Assembly (NCBI GenBank): GCA_963707665.1
Contig: CAVPQU010000002.1
Coordinates: 124,001-188,000 of the forward strand
Source: DATJCV01 sp963707665
GTDB lineage: Bacteria; Pseudomonadota; Gammaproteobacteria; Burkholderiales; Burkholderiaceae_D
Direction: 5' to 3'
DNA: 64,000 nt
In this document: piece by piece, positions 36,395 to 44,933 of the stretch
Layout: every line of letters begins with the position of its first letter
Position numbering within the stretch: the first letter of the stretch is position 1
Notes under the pieces: generated by a model
The model's input: only the letters and a program-made list of their open reading frames with translations
Database searches by the model: none
What the model was told of the DNA's origin: nothing
Position numbers and translations under genes: made by a program

Positions 36395-37321
36395 TTAGAG
36401 CGTTGCGGTCAGTTGCGGCACGATGTCGAACAAGTCGCCGACCAAGCCATAGTCGGCCACGGCAAAGATTGGCGCTTCCGGATCCTTGTTGATGGCGACG
36501 ATGGTTTTCGAATCCTTCATCCCCGCCAGGTGTTGGATCGCGCCCGAAATCCCAACGGCAATATACAACTGCGGCGCGACGATCTTGCCGGTCTGGCCGA
36601 CTTGCCAATCGTTCGGCACGAAGCCGGCATCGACTGCCGCGCGCGACGCGCCCATCGCCGCCCCCAGCTTGTCGGCTAACGGCTCGAGAATCTTGAAGTT
36701 GTCACTGGAACCCATACCGCGTCCACCCGAGACGATGATCTTGGCAGCAGTCAATTCCGGCCGGTCGGAGGTTGCCAATTCGCGCGACACGAAGGCGGAC
36801 TTGCCGAAATCGGCGACTGCCGCGACGGTCTCGATCGCGGCATTGCCCCCCTGGGCGGCAGCGTCAAAGCCGGTGCCGCGCACGGTGATCACCTTGACCG
36901 CATCCGCCGATTGCACGGTGGCAATCGCATTGCCGGCATAGATCGGGCGCTCGAAAGTGTCCGGTGCATCGACCTGGGTGATTTCCGAAATCTGGCCGAC
37001 ATCCAGTTTGGCCGCTACCCGCGGCAAGATATTCTTGCCATAGGCGGTGGCCGGCGCCAGGATATGCGAATACGTACCGGCCAGCGCCAGCACTTGCTCG
37101 GCGACATTTTCAGCCAGGCCGTCGGCGAACTGGGGCGCATCGGCGACCAGCACCTTGGCGACGCCGGCAATCTTCGACGCCGCTTCGGCCGCGGCCCCCG
37201 CCTGATGGCCGGCGACCAGGATGTGGACGTCGCCGCCGCACTGGCGGGCGGCGGTGACGGTATGTAACGTGCTTGCCTTGAGCGAAGCATTATCGTGTTC
37301 AGCAACGACGAGTGCAGTCAT
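36395..37321 (-). CDS. etfA: Electron transfer flavoprotein alpha subunit
   Basis: A 308-residue EtfA/FixB. The C-terminal FAD domain is clear: VSGGRGMGSSDNFKILEPLADKLGAAMGASRAAVDAG, QVGQTGKIVAPQLYIAVGISGAIQHLAGM and AINKDPEAPIFAVADYGLVGDL. EtfAB takes electrons from acyl-CoA dehydrogenases and passes them to ETF-ubiquinone oxidoreductase. It follows etfB on the same strand. A glutaryl-CoA dehydrogenase in this same locus (54.7 kb) is a plausible donor. Confidence 0.96.
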   Translation of the reverse strand: MTALVVAEHDNASLKASTLHTVTAARQCGGDVHILVAGHQAGAAAEAASKIAGVAKVLVADAPQFADGLAENVAEQVLALAGTYSHILAPATAYGKNILPRVAAKLDVGQISEITQVDAPDTFERPIYAGNAIATVQSADAVKVITVRGTGFDAAAQGGNAAIETVAAVADFGKSAFVSRELATSDRPELTAAKIIVSGGRGMGSSDNFKILEPLADKLGAAMGASRAAVDAGFVPNDWQVGQTGKIVAPQLYIAVGISGAIQHLAGMKDSKTIVAINKDPEAPIFAVADYGLVGDLFDIVPQLTATL

Positions 37322-37418
37322 GATCGATTCCTAATGATTCCTAATGGGGCGCAGCGCGCGTCTGTGTCAACGGGTCGGGGCAGCGCGGCAGTGCGGTGCT
37401 GCCGGCGATGCGCACCAT

Positions 37419-38168
37419 TCAAATTACCTTGGCTTCGTTTTTCAGCTTCGCCACCAGCGTCGCCACATCGGGCACCTTGATCCCGGCCGAGCGCTTCGGC
37501 GGCTCGACCACTTTCAGGGTGGTCAGGCGCGGCGCGACATCGACGCCGAGGTCGGCTGGCGTGACCACGTCGAGCGGCTTTTTCTTCGCTTTCATGATGT
37601 TGGGCAATGTCACATAGCGCGGCTCGTTCAGGCGCAAGTCGGTGGTGACGATGGCCGGCAGTGTCAGCGCCAGCGTTTCTAAGCCGCCATCGACTTCGCG
37701 CGTCACCGTGGCCTGGCCGTCTTCGAGCACGACCTTCGACGCGAACGTGGCTTGCGGCCAGCCCAATAGCGCGGCCAGCATTTGGCCGGTCTGGTTGCAG
37801 TCGTCGTCGATCGCTTGCTTGCCGAGGATGATCAATTGCGGCTGCTCGTTGGCGGCGACTGCCTGCAGCAACTTGGCAACCGCCAGCGGTTGCAGTTCGA
37901 CCTCGGTTTCGACCAGCACCGCGCGGTCGGCACCGATCGCCAGCGCAGTGCGCAGCGTTTCCTGGCAGGCCGTCACGCCGCACGAGACGGCGATCACTTC
38001 ACTGGCCTTGCCCGCTTCTTTCAGCCGCATCGCTTCTTCCACCGCGATTTCATCGAATGGATTCATCGACATCTTGACGTTGGCAATGTCGACGCCGGTG
38101 CCATCCGACTTCACCCGCACCTTGACGTTGTAGTCGACCACGCGCTTGACTGGAACCAATACCTTCAT
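37419..38168 (-). CDS. etfB: Electron transfer flavoprotein beta subunit
   Basis: A 249-residue EtfB. It begins MKVLVPVKRVVDYNVKVRVK, and has MSMNPFDEIAVEEAMRLKE, the AMP-binding LGKQAIDDDCNQTGQMLAALLG and EVDGGLETLALTLPAIVTTDLRLNEPRY. GGAGAGTCGT precedes the ATG at 38168. It starts 58 bases after the enamidase-like gene and may be read from the same promoter. Confidence 0.96.
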   Translation of the reverse strand: MKVLVPVKRVVDYNVKVRVKSDGTGVDIANVKMSMNPFDEIAVEEAMRLKEAGKASEVIAVSCGVTACQETLRTALAIGADRAVLVETEVELQPLAVAKLLQAVAANEQPQLIILGKQAIDDDCNQTGQMLAALLGWPQATFASKVVLEDGQATVTREVDGGLETLALTLPAIVTTDLRLNEPRYVTLPNIMKAKKKPLDVVTPADLGVDVAPRLTTLKVVEPPKRSAGIKVPDVATLVAKLKNEAKVI

Positions 38169-38226
38169 ACGACTCTCCATTTCATATCCGAAAAATGCAC
38201 CCTCGCGCTGGCGCCACCATGCACGT

Positions 38227-39426
38227 TCAGTGCTTTGCTGCCACGGCCACCGGAATTTCGGTGGCGGGCGGCGTGTTGCGGCTGCGCCCGCAGCGCACGA
38301 TGCCGTCGATCATCACCATGCCGACGCCGGGAATGTCGCCAAGCTGCACGCTGTCGAGCAGATCGCGCCCGGCCGAATGCTGCGCCTTGTCCATGAAGAC
38401 GAAGTCCGCTGCACGCCCGATCTCGATCAAGCCGCAGTTCAGGCCGCGGATGCGGGCCGTGTTTCCAGTAGCGAAGCAGAACACCAGTTCCGCCGGAATC
38501 CGGCCCAGGCTCGACAGCAGCGAGATCATGCGCAACATCCCGAGCGGCTGGACCCCGGAGCCGGCGGGGCCGTCGGTGCCGAGAATCACGCGGTGCGGGC
38601 ATTTCAACTGGATGGCCGCTTGCGCGGCGGCGATCGCGACGCGCTCGTTGCCGTTGTGGACGATCTCGATGGCGCGGCTCGATTTCTCGCACAACTCGCA
38701 GACATGGGCCTCGGACAGCGATGTATGGCCGCCGTTGATGTGCCCGATGACGTCGGCGTCGGCTTCCAGCACCACGTCCTTGTCGATCAGGCCGGAACCG
38801 GGAATCGACGGGCCGCCGGTGTGGATGGTGCTCTGGATGCCGTACTTGCGGGCCCACGCCACCATTTTCTGCGCCTCTTCGCCGGCCTTGACCGAGCCGA
38901 GGCCGACCTCGCCCAGCAGCTTGACGCCGGCCTCGGCGAGATCCTTGAAGTCTTGCTCCGTCATCCCTTGTTCGATGATCGGCGCGCCGGCAATGACCTT
39001 GACGCCGCCCGGGCGGAAATTGTCGAACGCGCGCTGCGCCGTAATCGCCAACGCCTTCAGCCCGACGATGTCCTTGGGGCGGCCCGGCAAATGCACTTCG
39101 CCGGCGGAAATCATGGTGGTGACGCCGCCGTGCATCGTGGAGTCGATCCATCCGAGCTGGTTCTGGCGCGGCGTCCAATCGCCGAAAACCGGATGCACGT
39201 GGCTGTCGATCAAGCCCGGCGCCACACAGGTCTGGCGGGCATCGATGACAAGGTCAGCCTGCGACGTGTCGCAGTCGGACGCGCTGCCGACGGCAGTGAT
39301 CAGCCCGTCATCAATCACGATGGTATCGGCCTCGAGGATCGGCCGGTCGATATCTCCCGACAAGAGAAGGCCGATATTCTTGATGACGACTTTTCCGGAC
39401 TTCGAGGTGCTGCCTACATCTGCCAT
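38227..39426 (-). CDS. ena: Enamidase-like amidohydrolase (probable ring-opening enzyme)
   Basis: A 399-residue metal-dependent amidohydrolase. Metal-ligand segments are LIDSHVHPVFGD, GEVGLGS, QSTIHTGGPSIPGSG, DVIGHINGGHTS and ILGTDGPAGSG. The motifs GGVTTMISAGEVHLPGRPKDIVG and the tail GRSRNTPPA match what I know of Eubacterium barkeri enamidase, which hydrolyses 1,4,5,6-tetrahydro-6-oxonicotinate to 2-formylglutarate. A 6-hydroxynicotinate reductase homologue nearby makes this assignment coherent. Related imidazolonepropionase or dihydroorotase-like activities are less likely. Transcribed after a TetR gene. Confidence 0.8.
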   Translation of the reverse strand: MADVGSTSKSGKVVIKNIGLLLSGDIDRPILEADTIVIDDGLITAVGSASDCDTSQADLVIDARQTCVAPGLIDSHVHPVFGDWTPRQNQLGWIDSTMHGGVTTMISAGEVHLPGRPKDIVGLKALAITAQRAFDNFRPGGVKVIAGAPIIEQGMTEQDFKDLAEAGVKLLGEVGLGSVKAGEEAQKMVAWARKYGIQSTIHTGGPSIPGSGLIDKDVVLEADADVIGHINGGHTSLSEAHVCELCEKSSRAIEIVHNGNERVAIAAAQAAIQLKCPHRVILGTDGPAGSGVQPLGMLRMISLLSSLGRIPAELVFCFATGNTARIRGLNCGLIEIGRAADFVFMDKAQHSAGRDLLDSVQLGDIPGVGMVMIDGIVRCGRSRNTPPATEIPVAVAAKH

Positions 39427-39512
39427 GGGTAATCTCCTGTTCTGAATTCAGTCATCCCGGCCGCGGCCGGGATGGTCACGTTATCGATCGTTATTTGCGG
39501 GGGCTGCCGGAA

Positions 39513-40202
39513 TCAGGGCGATGCTGCAAGCGAAACCTGCCGGATCACCGCGGCGGTAATGAACTCTTCCCAGTGCGCCAACGACGCCTCCTCCATCAGG
39601 TCTTCGCCCAGAAAGGCCGACAGCGTGAAGCGGTTGGAAACGTAGAAGTAGGCTAGCGCCGCGCTCATCAGGTAGATATCCCGGGCCCTGACGTCGCTTC
39701 GGAAAATGTCCATTTCGACGCCGGCCGCCAGCACGCGGCTGAGCAGCGAGATGGCCGGAGACGAGTACTCGCGCGCGCGCATGGACTTGGAAATGTGCTT
39801 GCCGCGATGCAGGTTTTCGCTGTTGAGCAGCGTGATGAACTCGGGTTTTTTCTGGTAGTAGGTCCACATAAATCGGACCAGCGTTTTCAGGTCTTCGACC
39901 GGATCGTCCATTTTCAGGATGACCTTCGATTCCGCCTCGTTGAAACGCCGGTAGGCGTCCTCGATCACGGCGATGAACAGCCCTTCCTTGCTGCCGAAAT
40001 AGTAGTAGATCATGCGGTCGTGCGACTTGGCCGCCTTGGATATCTGGTCGATGCGGCCGCCGGCCAGGCCGTGTTTGGCGAACTCCTTCGTTGCCGCACG
40101 CAGGATATTTTCCTGGGTCGTCAGGGCGGCGAGCTCGCGTACGCGTGGCCGCCTTGCTGCTGCCGGGTTGGCAGCGGTGCGTCGTGGAATGGATGTCGTC
40201 AT
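39513..40202 (-). CDS. TetR/AcrR-family transcriptional regulator
   Basis: A 229-residue repressor. The helix-turn-helix lies at about residues 30-75 (ILRAATKEFAKHGLAGGRIDQISKAAKSHDRMIYYYFGSKEGLF). The ligand domain includes FMWTYYQKKPEFITLLNSENLHRGKHI, typical of TetR proteins controlling aromatic or pyrimidine catabolism. It is placed between the enamidase-like gene and the FNR gene, and is the obvious candidate to bind the three palindromes at 41479-41543. The inducer may be a pathway intermediate. Confidence 0.9.
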   Translation of the reverse strand: MTTSIPRRTAANPAAARRPRVRELAALTTQENILRAATKEFAKHGLAGGRIDQISKAAKSHDRMIYYYFGSKEGLFIAVIEDAYRRFNEAESKVILKMDDPVEDLKTLVRFMWTYYQKKPEFITLLNSENLHRGKHISKSMRAREYSSPAISLLSRVLAAGVEMDIFRSDVRARDIYLMSAALAYFYVSNRFTLSAFLGEDLMEEASLAHWEEFITAAVIRQVSLAASP

Positions 40203-40265
40203 AATCAGCCGTTATTGAAATTCGTCGAAGCCGTCAAGCCGGAGGCGCAATCGGCAACGCCAAGA

Positions 40266-41039
40266 TCATTGTTCCGCGAAGGCGCGCTCGATAACGAAAT
40301 CGCCCGGCGTCGAGGTATTCCCCTCCGTGAAGCCGCTGCTCGAAAGGATTTGCTTCAGGTCGCGCAACATGCCGGGGCTGCCGCAAATCATGATCCGGTC
40401 AGCCTTCGGATCCAGGCCGGGCACTCCGAGATCCGCAAACAGCTTGCCGCTGGCGATCAGATCGGTTACGCGCCCCATGTTCTTATATTGCTGGCGCGTT
40501 ACCGTCGGGTAGTAACGCAACTTGCTGGTCACCAGATCGCCGAGGAATTCATGATTCGGCAAATTCTCCACCAGCAGATCGTGATAAGCAAGCTCGTCGA
40601 CCTGGCGCACGCCGTGAACCAGGATGACCTGTTCGAATTTTTCGTAGGTCTCCGGATCGCGGATGATGCTCATGAACGGAGCAAGCCCGGTCCCGGTAGA
40701 TAGCAGGTAGAGGCGCTTGCCGGGGAGCAGATAGTCGGTGACGAGCGTGCCGGTGGGCTTCTTGCCGACGATGATGGTGTCTCCGACCTGGATATTCTGC
40801 AGCCTGGAGGTCAGTGGACCGTCTGGCACCTTGATGCTCAAGAACTCCAGGTGGTCTTCATAGTTGGCGCTGACGATGCTGTAAGCCCTGAGCAAGGGTT
40901 TGCCGTCCACCCGCAAGCCTATCATTGTGAAGTGGCCGTTGGAAAAACGCAGCGACGGATCGCGCGTCGTGGTAAAGGTGAAAAGGCGGTCGGTCCAGTG
41001 GTGAACGTCCAGGACGCGCTCTTCATTGAGGGCACTCAT
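40266..41039 (-). CDS. fpr: Ferredoxin-NADP+ reductase
   Basis: A 257-residue FNR of the bacterial subclass I type. FAD-binding is shown by PLLRAYSIVSANYEDHLEFLSIKV, NADP-binding by LYLLSTGTGLAPFMSIIRDPETYEKFEQVILVHGVR and IMICGSPGMLRDLKQIL. It ends with a short FVIERAFAEQ tail. It would move electrons between NADPH and the ferredoxin encoded immediately upstream. In this locus it is the likely source of reduced ferredoxin for the ring reductase. GGAGAGAAT precedes the ATG at 41039. Confidence 0.93.
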   Translation of the reverse strand: MSALNEERVLDVHHWTDRLFTFTTTRDPSLRFSNGHFTMIGLRVDGKPLLRAYSIVSANYEDHLEFLSIKVPDGPLTSRLQNIQVGDTIIVGKKPTGTLVTDYLLPGKRLYLLSTGTGLAPFMSIIRDPETYEKFEQVILVHGVRQVDELAYHDLLVENLPNHEFLGDLVTSKLRYYPTVTRQQYKNMGRVTDLIASGKLFADLGVPGLDPKADRIMICGSPGMLRDLKQILSSSGFTEGNTSTPGDFVIERAFAEQ

Positions 41040-41080
41040 ATTCTCTCCGTAATCAATGGCATTTAAAAATCCGATCGTGC

Positions 41081-41404
41081 TCAACGCTCCAGGTGCGCGA
41101 GCTTCCCCGTTTGTTCTTTCCAGTTCTCCGCATCTGGAAGAGGGCCGTTGCGCTTGGTGATGGTCGGCCAGGACTTGGCAAGTTCGGCGTTGAGGTCGAC
41201 GAACGTTTCCATCTCCGCCGGAAGATCGGCCTCCGCGTAAATGGCCTGCACCGGACACTCCGCTATGCACACCGCGCAATCGATGCATTCTTCCGGATCG
41301 ATCACCAGAAAATTCGGTCCTTCCTTGAAACAATCGACCGGGCATACATCGACGCAGTCGGTGTATTTGCAGCGGATGCAGGCTTCGGTCACTACGTGAG
41401 TCAT
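41081..41404 (-). CDS. fdxA: 7Fe-type ferredoxin (FdxA-like)
   Basis: A 107-residue ferredoxin. TEACIRCKYTDCVDVCPVDCF and CIDCAVCIAECPVQAIY give the [3Fe-4S]/[4Fe-4S] cysteine pattern of FdxA, followed by the usual C-terminal extension (LNAELAKSWPTITKRNGPLPDAENW). AAGGAGACCAAG precedes the ATG at 41404. It is the first gene of the minus-strand transcript that starts at the three-operator region and pairs with the FNR. Confidence 0.94.
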   Translation of the reverse strand: MTHVVTEACIRCKYTDCVDVCPVDCFKEGPNFLVIDPEECIDCAVCIAECPVQAIYAEADLPAEMETFVDLNAELAKSWPTITKRNGPLPDAENWKEQTGKLAHLER

Positions 41405-41478
41405 CTTGGTCTCCTTGCGAGCGGGCCCCGGCGATGGGGGCATTGCCAAATATCGGCAGGTGCTTTACATTGTGCATT

Positions 41479-41543
41479 AATGTAGAGAACACTACATTAA
41501 TATGGAGTGTACACTAAACCAAAATGTGGTGTACACTACATTT
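41479..41543. promoter_or_regulatory. Three phased palindromic operators in the fdxA/hnr divergent promoter
   Basis: Three related palindromes lie at 41479-41498 (AATGTAGAGAACACTACATT), 41501-41520 (core AGTGTACACT) and 41522-41543 (AAATGTGGTGTACACTACAT plus TT). Their centres are 22 bp apart, about two helical turns. The shared consensus is ATGTAGTGTACACTACAT. The adjacent TetR protein is the probable ligand and would control both transcripts. Confidence 0.75.
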
Positions 41544-41610
41544 AAAATTGAATGCAAAGCGCGTCGACCGAGGTGGCGCGCGCTCAAGCCTCAAAGGAGA
41601 CTCCCGCGTC

Positions 41611-43233
41611 ATGACCGAGCACACAAAAACCGACGGGCTGCCGCAGCTCGAGCCGCAAGTGCTGGAGCGCGCCAAGCCGCGCAGCGAGCGCATGGCAAGC
41701 GACAAGATCGAATGCAACGCCTGCCCGGTCCTGTGCCAGATCACGGTGGGCCGCTCTGGTGCCTGTGATCGTTATGCGAACGTCGGCGGGACCCTGGTTC
41801 GGGTGGACCCGGTAGTGCTGCTGAAGAAGGTGCTCGATGCGCCGGGCGGCGCCGTCGTTCCTTTTTCCGGGCGCCCGCGCCTTGGGACCAATGACGACGG
41901 ATCGCAGCCGGCCGCCGAAGGCGCCGCCGCGGCCGAGTGGAATGGAGATCTGCTGCAGGCCGGCGAGGTGTTCGTGACCGGCGTCGGCTCGTCGACCACA
42001 TATCCGGACTACAAGCCCGCCCCCTTCATCGTTGCGTCGCAGGCGAAAGGCGTGGACATGGTGACGGTGGTAACGGAAGGCATCTTCAGCTACTGCAGCT
42101 TCAAGGTGAAGATCGATACCGATCGCTATCTCGGCCCGGAGCAGGCCAATGTGCGCTACAAGGGCGAGGTGGTCGGCCATGTGACGACCGCCGAGTACGG
42201 CTCTCAGATGCTGTCGCTGGGCGGCGTCCATCATCTGACCGGGGGCAGCAAGAAGGAAGGTCGCCTGACGACCGAGATGATGCAGTTGATCGGCAACAAG
42301 CAGGCGGCGGAGCTGGCCATCGACGGCGGCTCCCAGGTCGTGATCCAGGCGGGGCGCGCGCCGATCGTCAACGGCGTTGAGGAGCGGCGCATGCGCGTCG
42401 GCTGTGGTTCCGCGACCATCGGCATCTTTGCCAAGCAGTTGTTCGGCCAGGTGGATGAGGCGATCGTGGTCGACGATCACATCACCGGCGTGCTGACCGA
42501 GCATCAGGCCGGTCGATGCCTGGGCATTTCGCCGTCTGGCGTCAAGATCCGCGGGCGCAAGTCGACTCCGGGCCGGTATTTTCAGGTCGCCAATCCCGGC
42601 ATCGGCTGGGGTGGCACCGATATCGCTGATCCGCTCGCCATCATCGAAGGCTGGGATCCGGAAGTGGCGCGGCCCGGATTGCGCCTGCTGATGACGTCCA
42701 CCACCGGAGAGCACGCGGCCTGGTTCGTGCTGGACGACAAGCTGTGCGCGGTCGAGCAGGCCATGCCGCCCGAGGTGAAAAAGGTGGTGGACCGGATCGG
42801 CGAAAACTGCGAGCCGTCATTGACCACGGTACTGTTCCTGGGCGGCGCCGGCGGCAGCTTGCGCGCCGGCGTCACCGAAAATCCGGTCCTGCTGACGCGC
42901 TCGATCAAGCAGGCGCTGGTGAATGTCACCTGCGGCGGCGCGCCGGCCTATGTCTGGCCGGGTGGCGGCATCACCGTCATGACGGACGTGATGCGCATGC
43001 CGGACAACAGCTTCGGCACCGTGCCGACGCCCGCCATCGTCGCACCGATCGAATTCACGATGCGGCTGGCCGACTACCAGGCGCTGGGCGGACATATGGA
43101 GTACGTGCGCCCGCTGTCCGCCGCGCTGGACACTGGTGCCTGGCACAACGAAGGCGCGCCGACGTGCCGCAAATGGCTGTCTGCGCCCTCGGTGAATGCG
43201 TGGCCGGCGGATGTCGGCCCGATGCTCGGCTGA
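41611..43233 (+). CDS. hnr: 6-hydroxynicotinate reductase-like iron-sulfur protein
   Basis: A 540-residue protein with an N-terminal cysteine cluster IECNACPVLCQITVGRSGACDRY. Later segments include VTVVTEGIFSYCSFKVKIDTDRYLG, GSKKEGRLTTEMMQLIGNKQ, GCGSATIGIFAKQL and GGGAPAYVWPGGGITVM. I recognise this as the 6-hydroxynicotinate reductase family, in which the E. barkeri enzyme uses ferredoxin to reduce 6-hydroxynicotinate to 1,4,5,6-tetrahydro-6-oxonicotinate. The ATG at 41611 has AAAGGAG upstream; an in-frame ATG at 41524 lies inside the operators and is unlikely. First gene of the plus-strand operon. Confidence 0.78.
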   Translation: MTEHTKTDGLPQLEPQVLERAKPRSERMASDKIECNACPVLCQITVGRSGACDRYANVGGTLVRVDPVVLLKKVLDAPGGAVVPFSGRPRLGTNDDGSQPAAEGAAAAEWNGDLLQAGEVFVTGVGSSTTYPDYKPAPFIVASQAKGVDMVTVVTEGIFSYCSFKVKIDTDRYLGPEQANVRYKGEVVGHVTTAEYGSQMLSLGGVHHLTGGSKKEGRLTTEMMQLIGNKQAAELAIDGGSQVVIQAGRAPIVNGVEERRMRVGCGSATIGIFAKQLFGQVDEAIVVDDHITGVLTEHQAGRCLGISPSGVKIRGRKSTPGRYFQVANPGIGWGGTDIADPLAIIEGWDPEVARPGLRLLMTSTTGEHAAWFVLDDKLCAVEQAMPPEVKKVVDRIGENCEPSLTTVLFLGGAGGSLRAGVTENPVLLTRSIKQALVNVTCGGAPAYVWPGGGITVMTDVMRMPDNSFGTVPTPAIVAPIEFTMRLADYQALGGHMEYVRPLSAALDTGAWHNEGAPTCRKWLSAPSVNAWPADVGPMLG

Positions 43234-43248
43234 CCGGAAGGAATCATC

Positions 43249-44181
43249 GTGACACCCCAGTGCACCTCGCTTGCGGACGGGCGCCTGCATTTCGCGCACG
43301 GTCCGATCGACCTGGTGATCCAGGCCGACGGTCGCGCGGATGCGGTCGAGGCCGCCCATCAGCGGGCATGGCGGCGCTTTCAGACGGTGCTGCCGGAACT
43401 GGTGCGCGAGCTCGAGCAACTGCGGCGTCCGGTGGCCGGCGCCAATCCGCTGCACGGGGTGGTCGCTCGCCGCATGTGGCAGGCCTGCGATCCGTTTCGG
43501 GCTGACTACATTACGCCGATGGCGGCGGTGGCCGGTTCGGTCGCGCAGGAAATCGTCGCCTGCTACGCACAACCCGGGGTCGGCCGCGCGGCGGTCAACA
43601 ATGGTGGCGACATCGCGCTTCATCTGAGCGTGGGCGAGTCGTATCGGATCGGCATCTGCGCCGATGTTTCGGCTGCGACAGAAGACGCGATGCGCGGTGT
43701 GCTGCGGCCGGACGGCGAAATCCGGATCGACGCGCGCATGCCGGTGCGCGGCATCGCCACCAGCGGCTGGCGCGGGCGCAGTTTTTCGCTGGGGATCGCC
43801 GACAGCGTCACGGTGCTGGCGGCAACCGCCGCCCAGGCTGATGCGGCGGCCACCGTCATCGCCAATGCCGTCAATGTGCAGGATTCCCGCATCGAGCGCG
43901 TGCCGGCCTGCTCCCTGAAGGACGACTCCGACCTCGGCAGCCTGCCGGTGACTGCTGCTGTGCCGCGCCTCGAGGCCGACCTGATCCGCGCCGCACTGCG
44001 TGCAGGCCTGGCACGGGCGCGGCAGTTGCACGACATGAAACTGATCTGGGATGCCGTCCTCGTGTGCCAGGGCCAGGTGGCGCACCTGCATGAAGATGCC
44101 GCCGAAGCGCTGCCCGCCCCTCACTCTGTTTGGCGGGCGTCGCTGACAGCTGCGGCCGGCGTTTCGGCTGTGACATGTTGA
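43249..44181 (+). CDS. UPF0280 family protein (ApbE-like fold)
   Basis: A 310-residue protein of the UPF0280 family. Characteristic parts are ITPMAAVAGSVAQEIVA, AAVNNGGDIALHL and GIATSGWRGRSFSLGIADSVTVLA, which mirror motifs of the FMN transferase ApbE. A GTG start at 43249 follows GGAAGGA. It sits 15 bases after the reductase gene and is surely co-transcribed. Flavin attachment to, or assembly of, the reductase is a reasonable guess but unproven. The C-terminus after residue 280 is not conserved-looking. Confidence 0.82.
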   Translation: MTPQCTSLADGRLHFAHGPIDLVIQADGRADAVEAAHQRAWRRFQTVLPELVRELEQLRRPVAGANPLHGVVARRMWQACDPFRADYITPMAAVAGSVAQEIVACYAQPGVGRAAVNNGGDIALHLSVGESYRIGICADVSAATEDAMRGVLRPDGEIRIDARMPVRGIATSGWRGRSFSLGIADSVTVLAATAAQADAAATVIANAVNVQDSRIERVPACSLKDDSDLGSLPVTAAVPRLEADLIRAALRAGLARARQLHDMKLIWDAVLVCQGQVAHLHEDAAEALPAPHSVWRASLTAAAGVSAVTC

Positions 44182-44241
44182 AAATTTCCGATAACAGACG
44201 GTGCCGACACCGAACACCATCGAACTGAGAACCGCGAGGAT

Positions 44242-44887
44242 ATGCCCATGATCGAGATACGCCGCGTCTTCTGCCATGTGGAAGACATTTTTCATGAATT
44301 CGGACCAGTAGCGCCGACCCCGCTCCGGCGCGGTTATATCGCCGGTGTTCTCGCCAATCCCTATGCCGGGCGCTACGAGGCCGACATTCTGCCGATGATG
44401 GGCCAGCTCAACGACGTCGGCACCGAGCTGGCACATGCACTGCTCGGCCGCCTCGGCGTTCCGGTGGAACAAATCGAAGGTTACGGCAAGGGTTCCCTGG
44501 TCGGCGCCGCCGGCGAACTGGAGCACGGCGCGCTCTGGCATGTACCCGGAGGCTATGCCATGCGCGAACTGCTGGGCTGGAAAGGCAGTCCGGCCGACTA
44601 TGCGGCGGGCAAGGGCGGCGTCAAAGGACAACCGGGCAACGGGCTGGCCATCGTCGCCGTCCACCAAAAAAGTGGGAGGGCCGGGCGCGACGCTCGATGT
44701 GCCCCTGACCAATATCAATGCCGCTTACGTGCGCAGCCATTTCGATGCGATCGAAGTCCGCGTCCCGGGGGCGCCGCGTCCGGACGAACTGGTATTCATC
44801 CTGGCGATGAGCACTGGTCCGCGCATCCACAACCGCGTCGGCGGCCTCAAGGCGGCCGACATCGCCCAGTGGGACGGCCTGCGCTGA
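44242..44887 (+). pseudogene. Amino acid synthesis family protein (DUF1185), frameshifted copy A
   Basis: A DUF1185 protein of about 214 residues with one inserted base near 44660. Before the shift it reads RGYIAGVLANPYAGRYEADILPMM and LVGAAGELEHGALWHVPGG; after it PSTKKVGGPGATLDVPLTNINAAYVRSHFDAIEVRVPGAPRPDELVF to the end DGLR. It is a paralogue of the next gene, sharing NPYAGRY, AAGELEH, GAxxDVPL and VRSHFDA. The intact coding on both sides suggests a sequencing error. Biochemical role unknown; the name amino acid synthesis protein comes from old annotation. Confidence 0.78.
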
Positions 44888-44933
44888 ACCAGGCCGTTCA
44901 TTTCCCAACTCACAGATGGAAGGTAGAGACGCA

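Noticed and set aside
41524..41610. N-terminal extension of the ring reductase from ATG 41524
   Set aside because: It would place the start inside the third operator and lacks a ribosome site; the ATG at 41611 has AAAGGAG and fits the family.
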